Shown here: positions 44,447 to 54,458 of the stretch, in pieces
How positions within the stretch are numbered: the first letter of the stretch is position 1
Layout of the letters: every line of letters begins with the position of its first letter
NCBI GenBank assembly: GCA_019633425.1
Contig: WSUB01000027.1
Coordinates: 264,594-328,593, forward strand
Reading direction: 5' to 3'
Length of the DNA: 64,000 nucleotides
Origin: Tulasnella sp. 424
Taxonomy: Eukaryota; Basidiomycota; Agaricomycetes; Cantharellales; Tulasnellaceae
Notes under the pieces: model-generated
Database searches by the model: none
What the model was told of the DNA's origin: nothing
Seen by the model: the letters and a program-made list of their open reading frames with translations, nothing else
Translations under genes and position numbers: made by a program

Positions 44447-45914
44447 ATGAAGTCCATCATCTCACTCGTGGCTGCAACCGCCCTTCTTGCGTCCTCAGTC
44501 TCTGCTTTGCAATGCTCGAAAGGACTAGGTCCAAAGAACGGCATTTGCCAGCCTTGCGATCCTGGCTATTACAATGACCGTGAGTCGCCGGCGTCCCATG
44601 GTTTCCCCGTAAGCGCGCCGAGGTGCTGACCGAACGTCCCCGCCTTCCCCCTTGCACTCCCCCTTGCTTCCATACTTTAGAGGACGCCGGCGAATGCAAA
44701 GCTGCTCAGCCTGGTTGGTACGCCTGTGGTTCAACCTCCCTCACCTGCTACGGCGCTACTCAACAAACTCAATGCGGCCAAGGTAAGCAAACCAGCCGTG
44801 CCGACCTTTCTTTACAGCAAAAATGTAACAACACCCGTCCCCTTTCGTCCCCCTTTGCCAATCCATGACCTACAGGTTACTACGCCATGGGCAGTGGAAA
44901 CTCTTACTGCACCATTTGTCCCGCTGGAAGCACTTGCCAGTCTCAAACCACCGACCAGCCCCAGCCGTGCGTTCCCGGTAAGCTACTTCCTCTTAATGAC
45001 GTTCCATTCCATGGAGCTTTCGCTAACCAACTCATTTGACTTGGTACGACAGGACGGTACATGCCCTACCAAGGTTCGGGAGCCTCGCAATGCTTGGAAT
45101 GCGAAGCAGGCAAATACAACAACGAGTACGGTGCCACCGGTTGCTGCAAGTGCTGCGCTGGTACTTTCAACGAACATACTTCTCAAACTCACTGCTTCTA
45201 CTGTGGCGAAAGTGCGTCCTTCTCATTCTTGTTCTTCCTCGTCGCGGGTTTGTTCATCCTTTGCTCTTCTCGCAGATACCGCCAACCAGAGGCTCTACTC
45301 TCCCGTTGGAGCTACCTCCGTCAACCAATGCCAAGCGAACCCAATTCAGGGAGTTACAAACGCCCCGAAAGGAACCTGCGACGTGACCCCTCCACTTGGC
45401 ACCGGCCCGGATCATGCTAACTGCCCTGCGGAACAAGGAACGGCCCCAAGTCAAGGAGTATCTACTCCTCTGCGTCGTCACCTTCAATGCGGTCGTGGAC
45501 TCAAGAAATGCCCGCTCTACACCAGCACTGGTGGTTTCGATTGCGTGGACATCAAGAACGATCCCGAGCAGTGCGGTGGATGCCTTCTGGTTGAAGGTGT
45601 GCCCAAAGCGTTTTCCGGTGCAGCAGGACAGGATTGCACGGCCATCCCCAACGTCTCGATTGCCAACTGCGTCAAGGGCAAGTGTATCATTGGTGAGTCT
45701 TGTCTGCGGGTCGTCAGGTCTCGGATACGCGAGATTTTTGATTGCTGATTTGGGGTTTCCGGTCTCCGTAACAGAGAACTGCCGAAAGGGATTCACCAAA
45801 TCTGCGGATGGCAAGTCCTGCAGCTCCATTCGCGACTTGAACGTTCAAGAACAACACGACACTAAGCGCAACACTCGTGGTCGCCGGTGGCACGTCTCTC
45901 ACTCGGAGAACTAA
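44447..45914 (+). CDS. PriA-like cysteine-rich secreted protein, copy 1
   Basis: Secreted protein resembling fruiting-associated PriA of Lentinula. Signal peptide MKSIISLVAATALLASSVSA, then three or four modules with paired cysteines (CQPCDPGYYND, CTICPAGSTCQ, CLECEAGKYNN, CCKCCAGTFN), like ephrin-receptor/GCC2-GCC3 repeats. The C-terminal PriA core has CPLYTSTGGFDCVDIKND, EQCGGCL, QDCTAIPNVSIANCVKGKC and ENCRKGF. Six introns, all phase 1, e.g. donors TGACC/GTGAGT, GGCCAAG/GTAAGC, CCCG/GTAAGC and ATTG/GTGAGT. The end RWHVSHSEN is at 45914. All exons are open and in phase. Function unknown; probably wall or extracellular. Confidence 0.87.
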
Positions 45915-46211
45915 ACCTCTCCGATCGTGCCCCACCTTTCCAACTTTTTGACCTCTGTTCTGTAACATGGAACTCCTTTTCTCCCCTCTTATTCCCCCGG
46001 ACCTTTCTTCTCTTTTGTTCCCCGTGTTCGCCTTACCGTTCAGTGTTTCCTTTTGTTGTCCCGGTATTGGATTTCAGTCGTCTCGACGTTCTTTACGACC
46101 TAGACCCCTCTCTGTATCTATTCTGCCGCTCCAGTTCATACCCCGTTACACTAGTCGTTCTCGGTGTTGCTCTGTTTATGGGATTAGTACTTGATACCAC
46201 CAAGCTGTTCA
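45915..46211. other. 3' flank of priA-like copy 1
   Basis: T/C-rich 3' flank, nearly repeated at 48978-49275. Probably the 3' UTR of the priA-like gene. No gene. Confidence 0.5.
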
Positions 46212-46745
46212 TCAGCCTTTAATCCCAGTTCGTCGACCGTTAAGATTCGTGCTAAAAGACCTTTCCAACTCCGATACTGTACAACAGGAACTATAGAAAA
46301 GGGAGGAGCTATCGTCGCACCGCAGCACCCTTCGGAACGATGGGGTGAAAGGCACACAGCCAAACGGTGGATAAACCGAGGGGGAACGAGAAGCATCCAA
46401 GACGGCCGACGACAACGAATTTAACAAATAACTCTTCCCTAGCTTACTGGGCCCAGATGAGAGGGTTTTCACCCACGATTCTGGCACATTGAGAACTTGA
46501 AGCGAGAGGTTGCGAACGTTCGACCGTAGCGCGAACCAAATTTCGACTAGCTGGCGCTCTTGGACTGGCTTAATCATGACACCGAAACCCCGAAAGCGAG
46601 AAAAGAACTCTTTTAGATCGACACTCCTCATCTATTTAACCTGAGATGCCACATACTGACCCGTTGGCTCCAGCCTCCTCTTCAACGCATTCCCAGTTCC
46701 TCCGATAAGCATATCCTTCCTTCCCAACCCCCTCAACTTTTGAAC
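46212..46745 (-). pseudogene. Response-regulator receiver domain fragment, copy 1 (truncated)
   Basis: The (-) strand reads EMVQKLRGLGRKDMLIGG and then TGNALK, matching the alpha4/beta4 part of a hybrid histidine kinase receiver domain. About 21 bases after TGNALK found in the other copy are missing. A further exon gives VMIKPVQERQLVEIWFALRS, the conserved KPV end of the domain. The upstream half (with the phospho-aspartate) is absent, because the tandem duplication boundary at about 46745 cuts through it. This is a relic. Confidence 0.65.
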
Positions 46746-46751
46746 CATTTC

Positions 46752-47523
46752 CACCTCGCTCGCTCATCGGTGGTGGTCGAAGGATCGCCGAACGTCGCGC
46801 GCTCTTCGTTGTCACCGCTGCTGTTTGAATGCTCCGAATTCAACGGTGAGTGTTGGGACTTGGGCGCTGCGACTCGACTTCTTCATGGAGAAGCATTCGA
46901 TCTTGAAGCGGGGTGTGTACGTGGATTACGACAGCTTGTCATAACGTGGAAATACAGTTTCAAGGGCAGGTGCGGGAAATTTCCTGAAATTCTGCTTCCG
47001 GAATGGGGGCTAATTATAATTGTCTCCTCCCAATTTTCGCCACGTGATTCCAGCAATATTTCGCCCTCTCGTCATTTCTCCTCTCCAATCGAGAGTCGTT
47101 ATAAGAAGAGAAGAACAACTTTGCAGGGGATGAAAGGCGAAGACATTAGTTGGAAATGCGAATGGAGGGTCGTTGTCTCCCTTTCAGTGATCTGCCAACC
47201 GCTGCAATCTGCCAAGGAAAAAAAGGGTCTGGACTTCTCATCTACCCTCAACATACCAATATGTCATGAAGTTTCTCCGTGGTACCTGATCCACAGACAA
47301 CACCGACAATCGATGCACTCTACCAGTCAAAAAGACCGACCAGGTTTTCTCTCTCGCCGCTTCTTTCGTGGCTCCTCTCTCAGTCGTCCATCTCCCTCTT
47401 GTCTCTTTCATATCCACTCTCTTTAGAAAACCCACTCTCCTTTTGGTTATATCTACTAAGACAACCCACACACATCGTACACAAAAAACCTTCGCCTAAA
47501 TCCCTAAATTTCAATCCGAACCG
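46752..47523 (+). promoter_or_regulatory. Upstream region of priA-like copy 2 (start of the second tandem unit)
   Basis: Starts with CACCTCGCTCGCTC and runs in parallel with 43657-44446, ending with the same CCTAAATCCCTAAATTTC leader. It begins inside the receiver-domain relic, which defines the duplication junction. Confidence 0.75.
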
Positions 47524-48977
47524 ATGAAGTCCATCATCTCACTCGTGGCTGCAACCGCCCTTCTTGCGTCCTCAGTCTCTGCTTTGCAATGCGGTAAAGG
47601 ACTAGGTCCTAAGGACAACACTTGCCAGCCTTGCGATCCTGGCTATTACAATGACCGTGAGTCGCCGGCGTCCCATGGTTTCCCCGTAAGCGCACCAAGG
47701 TGCTGACCGAACGTCCTCGCCTTCCCCCTTGCACTCCCGCTTGCTTCCATACTTTAGAGGACGCCGGCGAATGCAAAGCTGCTCAGCCTGGTTGGTACGC
47801 CTGTGGTCCAACCTCCCTCACCTGCTACGGCGCTACTCAACAAACTCAATGCGGCCAAGGTAAGCAAACCAGCCGTGCCGACCTTTCTTTACAGCAAAAA
47901 TGTAACAACACCCGTCCCCTTTCGTCCCCCTTTGCCAATCCATGACCTACAGGTTACTACGCCATGGGCAGTGGAAACTCTTACTGCACCATTTGTCCCG
48001 CTGGAAGCACTTGCCAGTCTCAAACCACCGACCAGCCCCAGCCGTGCGTTCCCGGTAAGCTACTTCCTCTTAATGGCGTTCCATTCCATGGAGCTTTCGC
48101 TAACCAACTCATTTGACTTGGTACGACAGGACGGTACATGCCCTACCAAGGTTCGGGTGCCTCGCAATGCTTGGAATGCGATGCAGGCACATTCAACAAC
48201 GAGTACGGTGCCACCGGTTGCTGCGACTGCTGCGCTGGTACTTTCAACGATAAGACTTCTCAAACTCACTGCTACTACTGTGGATAATGTGTGTCCTTCT
48301 CATTCTTGTTCTTTCCCGTCGTGGTTTGCTCACCCCGTTTCCCTCTTGTGACAGATACCGCCGACCAGGATCTCTACTCCCCCATTGGAGCTACCTCCCA
48401 AAGCCAATGCCAAACGAGCCCCATCTTCGGAATTACAAATGCACCGAAAGGAACCTGCGACGTGACCCCACCACTCGGCACTGGCCCGGACCGGGGTAAC
48501 TGCCCTTGGTTACAAGGAACGACTCCAAGTCGAGGAGTACAGCAGAAGCGTCGTCACCTCCAATGCGGTCGTGGATTCAAGAGATGCCCGCTCTACACCA
48601 GCATCGGTGGTTTCGATTGCGTGGACATCAAGAACGATCCCGAGCAGTGCGGTGGATGCCTTCCGGTTGAAGGTGTGCCCAAAGCGTTTTCCGGTGCAGC
48701 GGGACAGGATTGCACGGCCGTCCCCAACGCCTCGATTGCCAACTGCGTCAAGGGCAAGTGTATCATTGGTGAGTCTTGTCTGCGGTCGATACGTGGGATT
48801 TCGATTGCTGATTTGAGGTTTCCGGTCTCCCTAACAGAGAACTGCCGAAAGGGATTCACCAAGTCTGCGGATGGCAAGTCTTGCAACTCCATTCACGGTT
48901 TGAACGTTCAGGAACAACACGACACTAAGCGCAACACTCGTGGTCGCCGGTGGCATGTCTCTCACTCGGAGAACTAA
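47524..48977 (+). pseudogene. PriA-like protein, copy 2, with in-frame stop before an exon end
   Basis: Tandem paralogue of the gene at 44447. Exons 1 to 3 and their introns are almost identical to copy 1. In exon 4 the frame reads HCYYCG and then TAA (48285-48287), four bases before the donor that corresponds to copy 1. Copy 1 has GAA at this codon. A GT at 48280-48281 (ACT/GTGGAT) lies 9 bases upstream of the copy 1-type donor and has the same phase, so splicing there would remove the stop at the cost of one cysteine. Later exons (CPLYTSIGGFDCVDIKND, QCGGCLPVEG, ENCRKGF, end HVSHSEN) are open. Either a young pseudogene or a gene with a shifted splice site. Confidence 0.75.
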
Positions 48978-49397
48978 ACCTCTCCGATCGTGCCCCCCCC
49001 CCCTTCCCCACTTCTTTGACCTCTGTTCTGTAACATGGAACTTTTTTTTCCTCCCCTCTTATTCCCGGACTTCTCCTCTCTTTTGTTCCCCATGTTCGCT
49101 TTACCGTCCAGTGTTTCCTTTTATTGTCCCGATATCGGATTTCAGTCGTCTCGACGTTCTTCACGACCTAGACCCCTCTCTGTATCTATTCTGCCGCTCC
49201 AGTTCATACCCCGTTACACTAGTCGTTCTCGGTGCTGCTCTGCCTATGGGATTAGTACTTGATACCACCAAGCTGTTCATCAGCCTTTGCTCCCAGTTGG
49301 CATTGATCAACCGTTAAGATTCGTACTAGAGACCTTTCCAACTGCGATATTCATACAACAGGGACTGTAAGGAAGAAAACGGACGGACAAAATCGAG
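48978..49397. other. 3' flank of priA-like copy 2
   Basis: Parallel to 45915-46211. A run of 10 C at 48994 and a run of T at 49041 are copy-specific. No gene. Confidence 0.5.
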
Positions 49398-50093
49398 CTA
49401 TTGTTGCACCGCAACACCCTTCGAAATGATGGGGTGAAAGGGTAGATGATGATAGACCAACACATGTAGGGAATGGGCCTGTTTTGGGGCTGAAGCAGAC
49501 AAAGAACATGAATGAATACATAGAAAGACTTGCCTAATATGGCAATTTTTGTTCTGTTTCAGCCGTGTTACTTTGTGTGTTTTCCGCAAAAACATGGCCA
49601 TCCCGTCCTTGTGCAAGGGGGAACGAGAAGCATCCAAGAGGGCCGACGACAACGAATTTAGCAAATACCTCTTGTCCAGCTTGCTGGGCCCAGATAAGAG
49701 CCTTTTCACCCACGATTCAAGCACCTTGAGAACTTGAAGCGAGACGTTCCGAACGTTCGGCCACAACGCGAACCAAATATTCGGCTAGCTGGTGCACGCG
49801 TTCTTAGACTGGCTTATATAAGCACAACAACTGAAAAACCAAAAGCGAGAAAACACTCTTTTAGACCGACATTCATCATCTATTTGACCTGAGATGCCGC
49901 ATACTGACCCCCTGGTTCCAGCCTCCAGACACTCAACTTGATCATCCTTCAACGCATTCCCCATTACTCCGATAAGCATATCCTTCCTTCTCAACGCCCT
50001 CAACTTTTGAACCATCTCCACACCAATCATAACGGGCATATAGTTATCGACGAACATGATGTCGTATTTTTGTGGGTTGTCGGCCGTACGCAT
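49398..50093 (-). pseudogene. Response-regulator receiver domain fragment, copy 2
   Basis: Longer of the two receiver relics. It reads YDIMFVDNYMPVMIGVEMVQ, with the phospho-acceptor Asp in FVD and the conserved MP, then LRALRRKDMLIG and NALKDDQVECLEAG. The usual T/S-G-N-A is MGNA here. The end of the domain (HQLAEYLVRVVAERSERL) is in a different frame from the corresponding part of copy 1. No histidine kinase or other partner domain could be found upstream (50094-50394), so this looks like an orphan receiver domain cut from a hybrid kinase. Confidence 0.6.
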
Positions 50094-50394
50094 GTCTGGT
50101 TATCCTTTTCCGGATCACCGTGAGGCAAATGGGCACTCACGATCTGTGAATGATCGCAACTCGTTAGAGATGTTGTGGTATCAGTGTCCTAAGGAAACTT
50201 TACCTCAAGAGCCAGGCTCGCAGAGCTGCACCCGACATCGCTGCAGGCTCGTTGTACTCTGAGAAAAGGTTCCGGAGCCATACAACAGAAACGCCCTCCG
50301 TGGGATGCGATATGCCGGCACTCGTCGCCCAAGAAGACCAACTCGAAGTCCGAGAGAAGTGCATCGCCTTGCAAGACGTTCCCCTAAGTTTTTT
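50094..50394. other. Short region between receiver relic and kinase
   Basis: On the (-) strand a frame reads SDFELVFLGDECRHIASHGG at about 50290-50350. It could be a remnant of the lost histidine kinase part, but I see no catalytic motif. Otherwise nothing recognisable. Confidence 0.35.
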
Positions 50395-52152
50395 TTATGT
50401 GAGTTGACGATCTGAGAATATATATATTGAAGCTCCACGTACATGTCTCGTGTCAGATGGGCCATTCTCGCAGTTTGGGTTTGAAGATGCGCTAAGATCG
50501 AAGAGATTCGCGCCCAATATGAGAGCAAAACCATACGATGCTAAGAGCAGGTAGAAGGATAGAAAGCTAACGGTAGCTTCCAGAGAGATGTACCAGGGAA
50601 AGCGAGGAGACAATGATGACGGCACGGCCGAGGGCCCCGGTTTGGGCAGTGACAACTCCAAGCTATGCAGAGATATGCCACCTGAATTTCTGGTTGTCTC
50701 GGCGGGAGTAGGACTCTCGTCATCGAAATCCCCTTCCAGCGCAGTGAAAAGAGAACCAGTCGGCGAAGACCTCCCACTCTGAGGGATCTCAAAGGCTTCT
50801 GCTGGGGATGATGGGCGCCCGCCGTACAATTGGTTATAAACGTCGCCCATTCTAGGACGGCGCAGTGGGTATTCATCCCAGCATTGAGCGGCAACGACCC
50901 AATACTTGTCGTAGGGCTCGCCCGTTCGGGAGTGCGTTGGTGATCGCGCGGGACGCTCCCCGCCGAACGACACGGCCTGAATGACCGCAAGCTCGCTCTG
51001 AAGATGAGAGAATGGCATAGCCCCGCTGAGTACCTATAATGTACCGGGTTAGTATGTTCGAGCAACCCAAGTTGTTAAATGTCCCTCCACCTTACCTCGG
51101 ATATGGTAATCCCGAAAGCATATGTGTCCGATGCAAAAGAACGGGATGTCCCGTTGATGACCTCAGGGCTTTGCCAACGAAGTGACCCTTGGCCCTTTGA
51201 CGCGGAAGCCGTGATCGAGTGGGCATATTTTGCAAGGCCAAAGTCGCACAATAGGGCACGATGGGACTCTGAAACCAAAATATTGCAAGCCTTGATGTCA
51301 GAATGAACGACGTCTTTGGCGTGGAGAAAGGCCACGGCATCTGCTGTTTCCAGTATCTATCATGGGATGAGATGTGGGCGTAGCGAGCGTTGAAGTAACA
51401 AGTACTCACAAATGGAGTTCGTTCCCGATCCGGGTAGCGTCTTATGTAATCCGCCAAGTTGCCGTTCACCATGAAAGGTGAGACAAGATATGTATAATCA
51501 TTTGCTCGGTATATTCCCATAAACGGGAGAATATGGGGATGATGTAGGCGCAACCACATTGCAGCCTCTCGCTCCAGTTTCTAGAATAAGTCGTGGAGAT
51601 GCTCAGTCTCAACCTAATCACCAATCCCAAAGCGCTGATGATACTGACCTCGATCTCCTGCCCATGGGACGAGCGCTTGCCAATCCGGGGACGCTTCATG
51701 GCTACCGTAACAAATCCCTTATAAATTCCGAGAAATAAGTCGGAAAAATGTCCAGTTACATCATGAGGATCCGGTCCCCCTAGAGCAATGTCATCCGCTC
51801 CGATCACATGATCTTCAGCACCTCCGTCCTCCAGCTCTAACGGTGCCGAGCCATTGTTAAGCGAACCGTGTTCACCGAGCAAGTCTGCTGAGCGTATAGT
51901 TGGAGGGGCGAATAGCGAGGGAGGGGAGTGGAGGGAAGCGGCGAGATAGGGGTTGGAGGGATCAGATGTCACGTGGGATCCTGGCCTATAGGTTCTGCAG
52001 ACTAAAACGGTGGCAAAGCCTTGCTGGGGAGTGGACGGTGTGGCGATGACCGATGTAGTAACAAGAGTTTCCAAAGGCAGCTGAGGCCTAGACGTTGCAG
52101 AAGACGATCGACTTGGTCTTGGTGGCTGAGGTGTAAAGCGAGGTGGGTCCAT
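50395..52152 (-). CDS. TKL-type Ser/Thr protein kinase with possible C-terminal membrane segment
   Basis: Four exons: first exon from 52152 to about 51651, then about 51583-51411, 51359-51093 and 51036-50395. The N-terminal ~115 residues are Pro/Ser-rich. Kinase motifs: VAMK (Lys153), the alpha-C region KLEREAAMWLRLHHPHILPF, hinge LVSPFMVNGNLADYI, catalytic loop VVHSDIKACNILV (HSD in place of HRD; Asp, Lys and Asn kept), DFGLAK, activation-loop end GSLRWQSPEV and the TKL-like CWDEYPLRRPRM. All residues needed for catalysis are present. After the kinase a Ser/Pro linker and a hydrophobic segment (ATVSFLSFYLLLASYGFALI) follow, possibly a membrane anchor. Its upstream region is a copy of the bZIP promoter. 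Confidence 0.9.
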
Positions 52153-52258
52153 GACCTCTTTGCACTCCTCGCGAGGAATTAGAAGGCCGTCTAGCGTTAC
52201 GGATTGTCAGGCTCGTTCTCCCCTGGGATCGAAGGGAGCTGATATAACGGTCGATACA

Positions 52259-52574
52259 GGGTATAGATCTGAGTGTTTGATGAGGTGAGAGGAGCGGGAC
52301 GGAGGCAGCAAAATAAGTAGGAGAAAACACGAGGACGACAATGACTTTGTAGGGTTCTCGAATCCCTGAAAGCAAAAACAACGACAGAATTCTAGCGCTC
52401 CCTTTCCATCGGGGGTCATACGGCAAGCTCAGGGCACAACAGACCCGAACTGATAAAGTGCCCGAAGACGTTAGCGAGATAGCCACACTCTGTCTTTCCC
52501 TCTCTTGCATTGGGTATCGTGTTGAGGGTCGGAGTCAAGGAGGAACGTGTACGGCTAATGCTGATTGGTCGCCG
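52259..52574. repeat. Copy of the bZIP promoter segment (from 10601-10997)
   Basis: Direct, same-orientation copy. Shared phrases include GAGCGGGACGGAGGCAGC, AATAAGTAGGAGAAAACACG, GTTAGCGAGATAGCCACACT and CTGATTGGTCGCCG. The copy has lost about 80 bases. It lies about 100 bases upstream of the kinase start, in the same position relative to the ATG as in the bZIP gene. Confidence 0.9.
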
Positions 52575-52744
52575 TACTTTACCTATTTTGAAACGGCAGC
52601 CGCGAGGGAGCTCTTCGAATTTCAGGTAAGTTGTAAGGGTCGGTGTTCTGTAATCTGGGTTTTTCATTGGCCAATGGCGATATTTTTCCGACGTTCATCC
52701 TGACCTTGACGTAGCGGATTGGAAGCTAAAATGTGTCTCCAAGT

Positions 52745-53187
52745 TTCCGCTGACCTCTCCGCCATGGGAACTCTGTGCCGACCGCGTGCCGCGAGGTACG
52801 GGGTCCTTCCATAAACTTTGACCATCCACCCAACACCCTCCACCCATTGTAACACCTCAGACCTCAGGCTAAAAGAACGACACAAAACCAATCGCGACCA
52901 ACCGAGATGTACTCCTATTGTGTCAAGTCAGGAGTTACCTCTCAACCCAGCTTCAACACCCTCGCCACCGCTGCAGCAGTGCTGCCGTCGTGCCTAACCA
53001 GAATGCGGTCTTTGTTGCTTATTATTCATACTACTATTTCTCTTCCTTTCCACGAGGTACAATCCCTCCTGTACCTGTACCGTATCCATTTTCTCTGGAA
53101 TCACAGTTTTAATTATATCACATTTTAGAGTGGTTTCATAATGGCCTCATGGGGGTGCTGCTTTAGGTCCATTAGAGTTTTTTTTTG
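52745..53187 (+). repeat. Y/P repeat, copy 1, with small open frame
   Basis: Paralogous to 53991-54415. Contains CCGCTGACCTCTCCGCCATGG, ACCAATCGCGACCAACCGAG just upstream of an ATG (52906), and a small frame ending at TAA 53110-53112 that reads VFVAYYSYYYFSSFPRG followed by PPVPVPYPF. The ATG frame (MYSYCVKSGV) is not the same as the Tyr-rich frame. Part of the 1.9-kb insert that splits the duplicated bZIP/APC4 block. Confidence 0.7.
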
Positions 53188-53990
53188 CAGAATGAGATAG
53201 CCATGAAATGCTGGGCTATCTAAGTATGAGCACTGGTGACAGTTTAGTCACCCTTCCAAGAGTTGAGTTGCGCATTTCAGGAGGTCAGACATAGTTTATA
53301 AGGAGTATAAATAAGTTACAAGGAGAAAGCGACGAAGCGTGGTGGTCATCAGTACCACCGAGTTCACGCTTGTACTCATTGACATGACTCCATAGCGGTT
53401 CAGACTGGAATGCGGTCGAGTCGGTATGTCAGTGGCTACAGCTCTGATAGTAGGAGATGACGGAGGGCCGAGAGGGCAAGATGAAGCCATTTTGTAGGTG
53501 CAAGACCAACTTTCAAGCGATGCCGCTTCGGACAGGGAAGAGGGGAGGTTTGACCTGGAGGGGTTGCCATTGCATATCTTTAGGATGTGTCGCTAGGCAG
53601 CCCAGGCAAAGGTTAATAGGAAGGGGAGAGGTAGGACCCCGAGAACGCGGTAGCCACCAAGTTCCTGCCGGAGTTCGAAATGACGGGGACCTTGTCAACG
53701 GACAGGAAGTAGAAGTCAAGGCTAGAAAAAAATAGAAATTGAATATCAATGTCCGGTATTGCCGATTAACCCCGCGTGCCGAACCTCGAGCGACGCGTTG
53801 GAGGGTTGCTTATATGTAAATGGAAAGACTCTCTCACATCTCCTTCGTCTCTCAGAAGATGCAAAGCTGGCGTCGGCGCGTCAGGCTCAGAGAAATCCCG
53901 GTGTCGTTGTAGATAATAGCGGAGATAGCAACCTCGGCATAAATAGATAGTTCCGGACCTTTCTATACACCTTCCAAGTTTTACTTCCTG
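53188..53990. other. Spacer between the two Y/P repeats
   Basis: About 800 bases with no recognisable gene. A 92-codon frame at 53457-53735 is purine-rich and has no known content. Confidence 0.5.
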
Positions 53991-54415
53991 TCCGCTGACC
54001 TCTCCGCCATGGTGACTCTGTGCCGAACGCGTGCCGCCAGGTACGGGGTCTTACCGTAAACTTTGACCATCTACCCATTGTGACACCTCACACCTCAAGC
54101 TCGAAGAACAACAACAAACCACCAATCGCGACCAACCGAGATGGCACGCTCATTCTGCTAAGTCAGGAGTTGCCTCTCAACCCAGCTTCAACACCCTCGC
54201 CGCTGCTGCCGTCGTGCCCCAACCAGGATGTGGTCTTTGTTGCTTACTATTCTTACTATTTCTACTCCTTTCCACGAGGCACGACCCCTCCTGTACCTTT
54301 ACCATATCAATTTCCTCCGGAATCACAGTCTTAGTTATATCATATTTTAAGATGGTTTCATAATAGCCTCACGAGGGTGCTGCTTTAGGTCCATTAGGGG
54401 TTTTTTCGCGGAAAG
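53991..54415 (+). repeat. Y/P repeat, copy 2
   Basis: Second copy. The Tyr-rich frame reads VVFVAYYSYYFYSFPRGTT then PPVPLPYQF and stops at TAG 54332-54334, aligned with the TAA of copy 1. Relative to copy 1 there is one in-frame 3-base indel in this frame. The ATG at 54141 (MARSFC) meets a stop after six codons. Confidence 0.7.
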
Positions 54416-54458
54416 AGATAGCTATGAAATTGTTCCGTGGGGACACACGCACGACATT

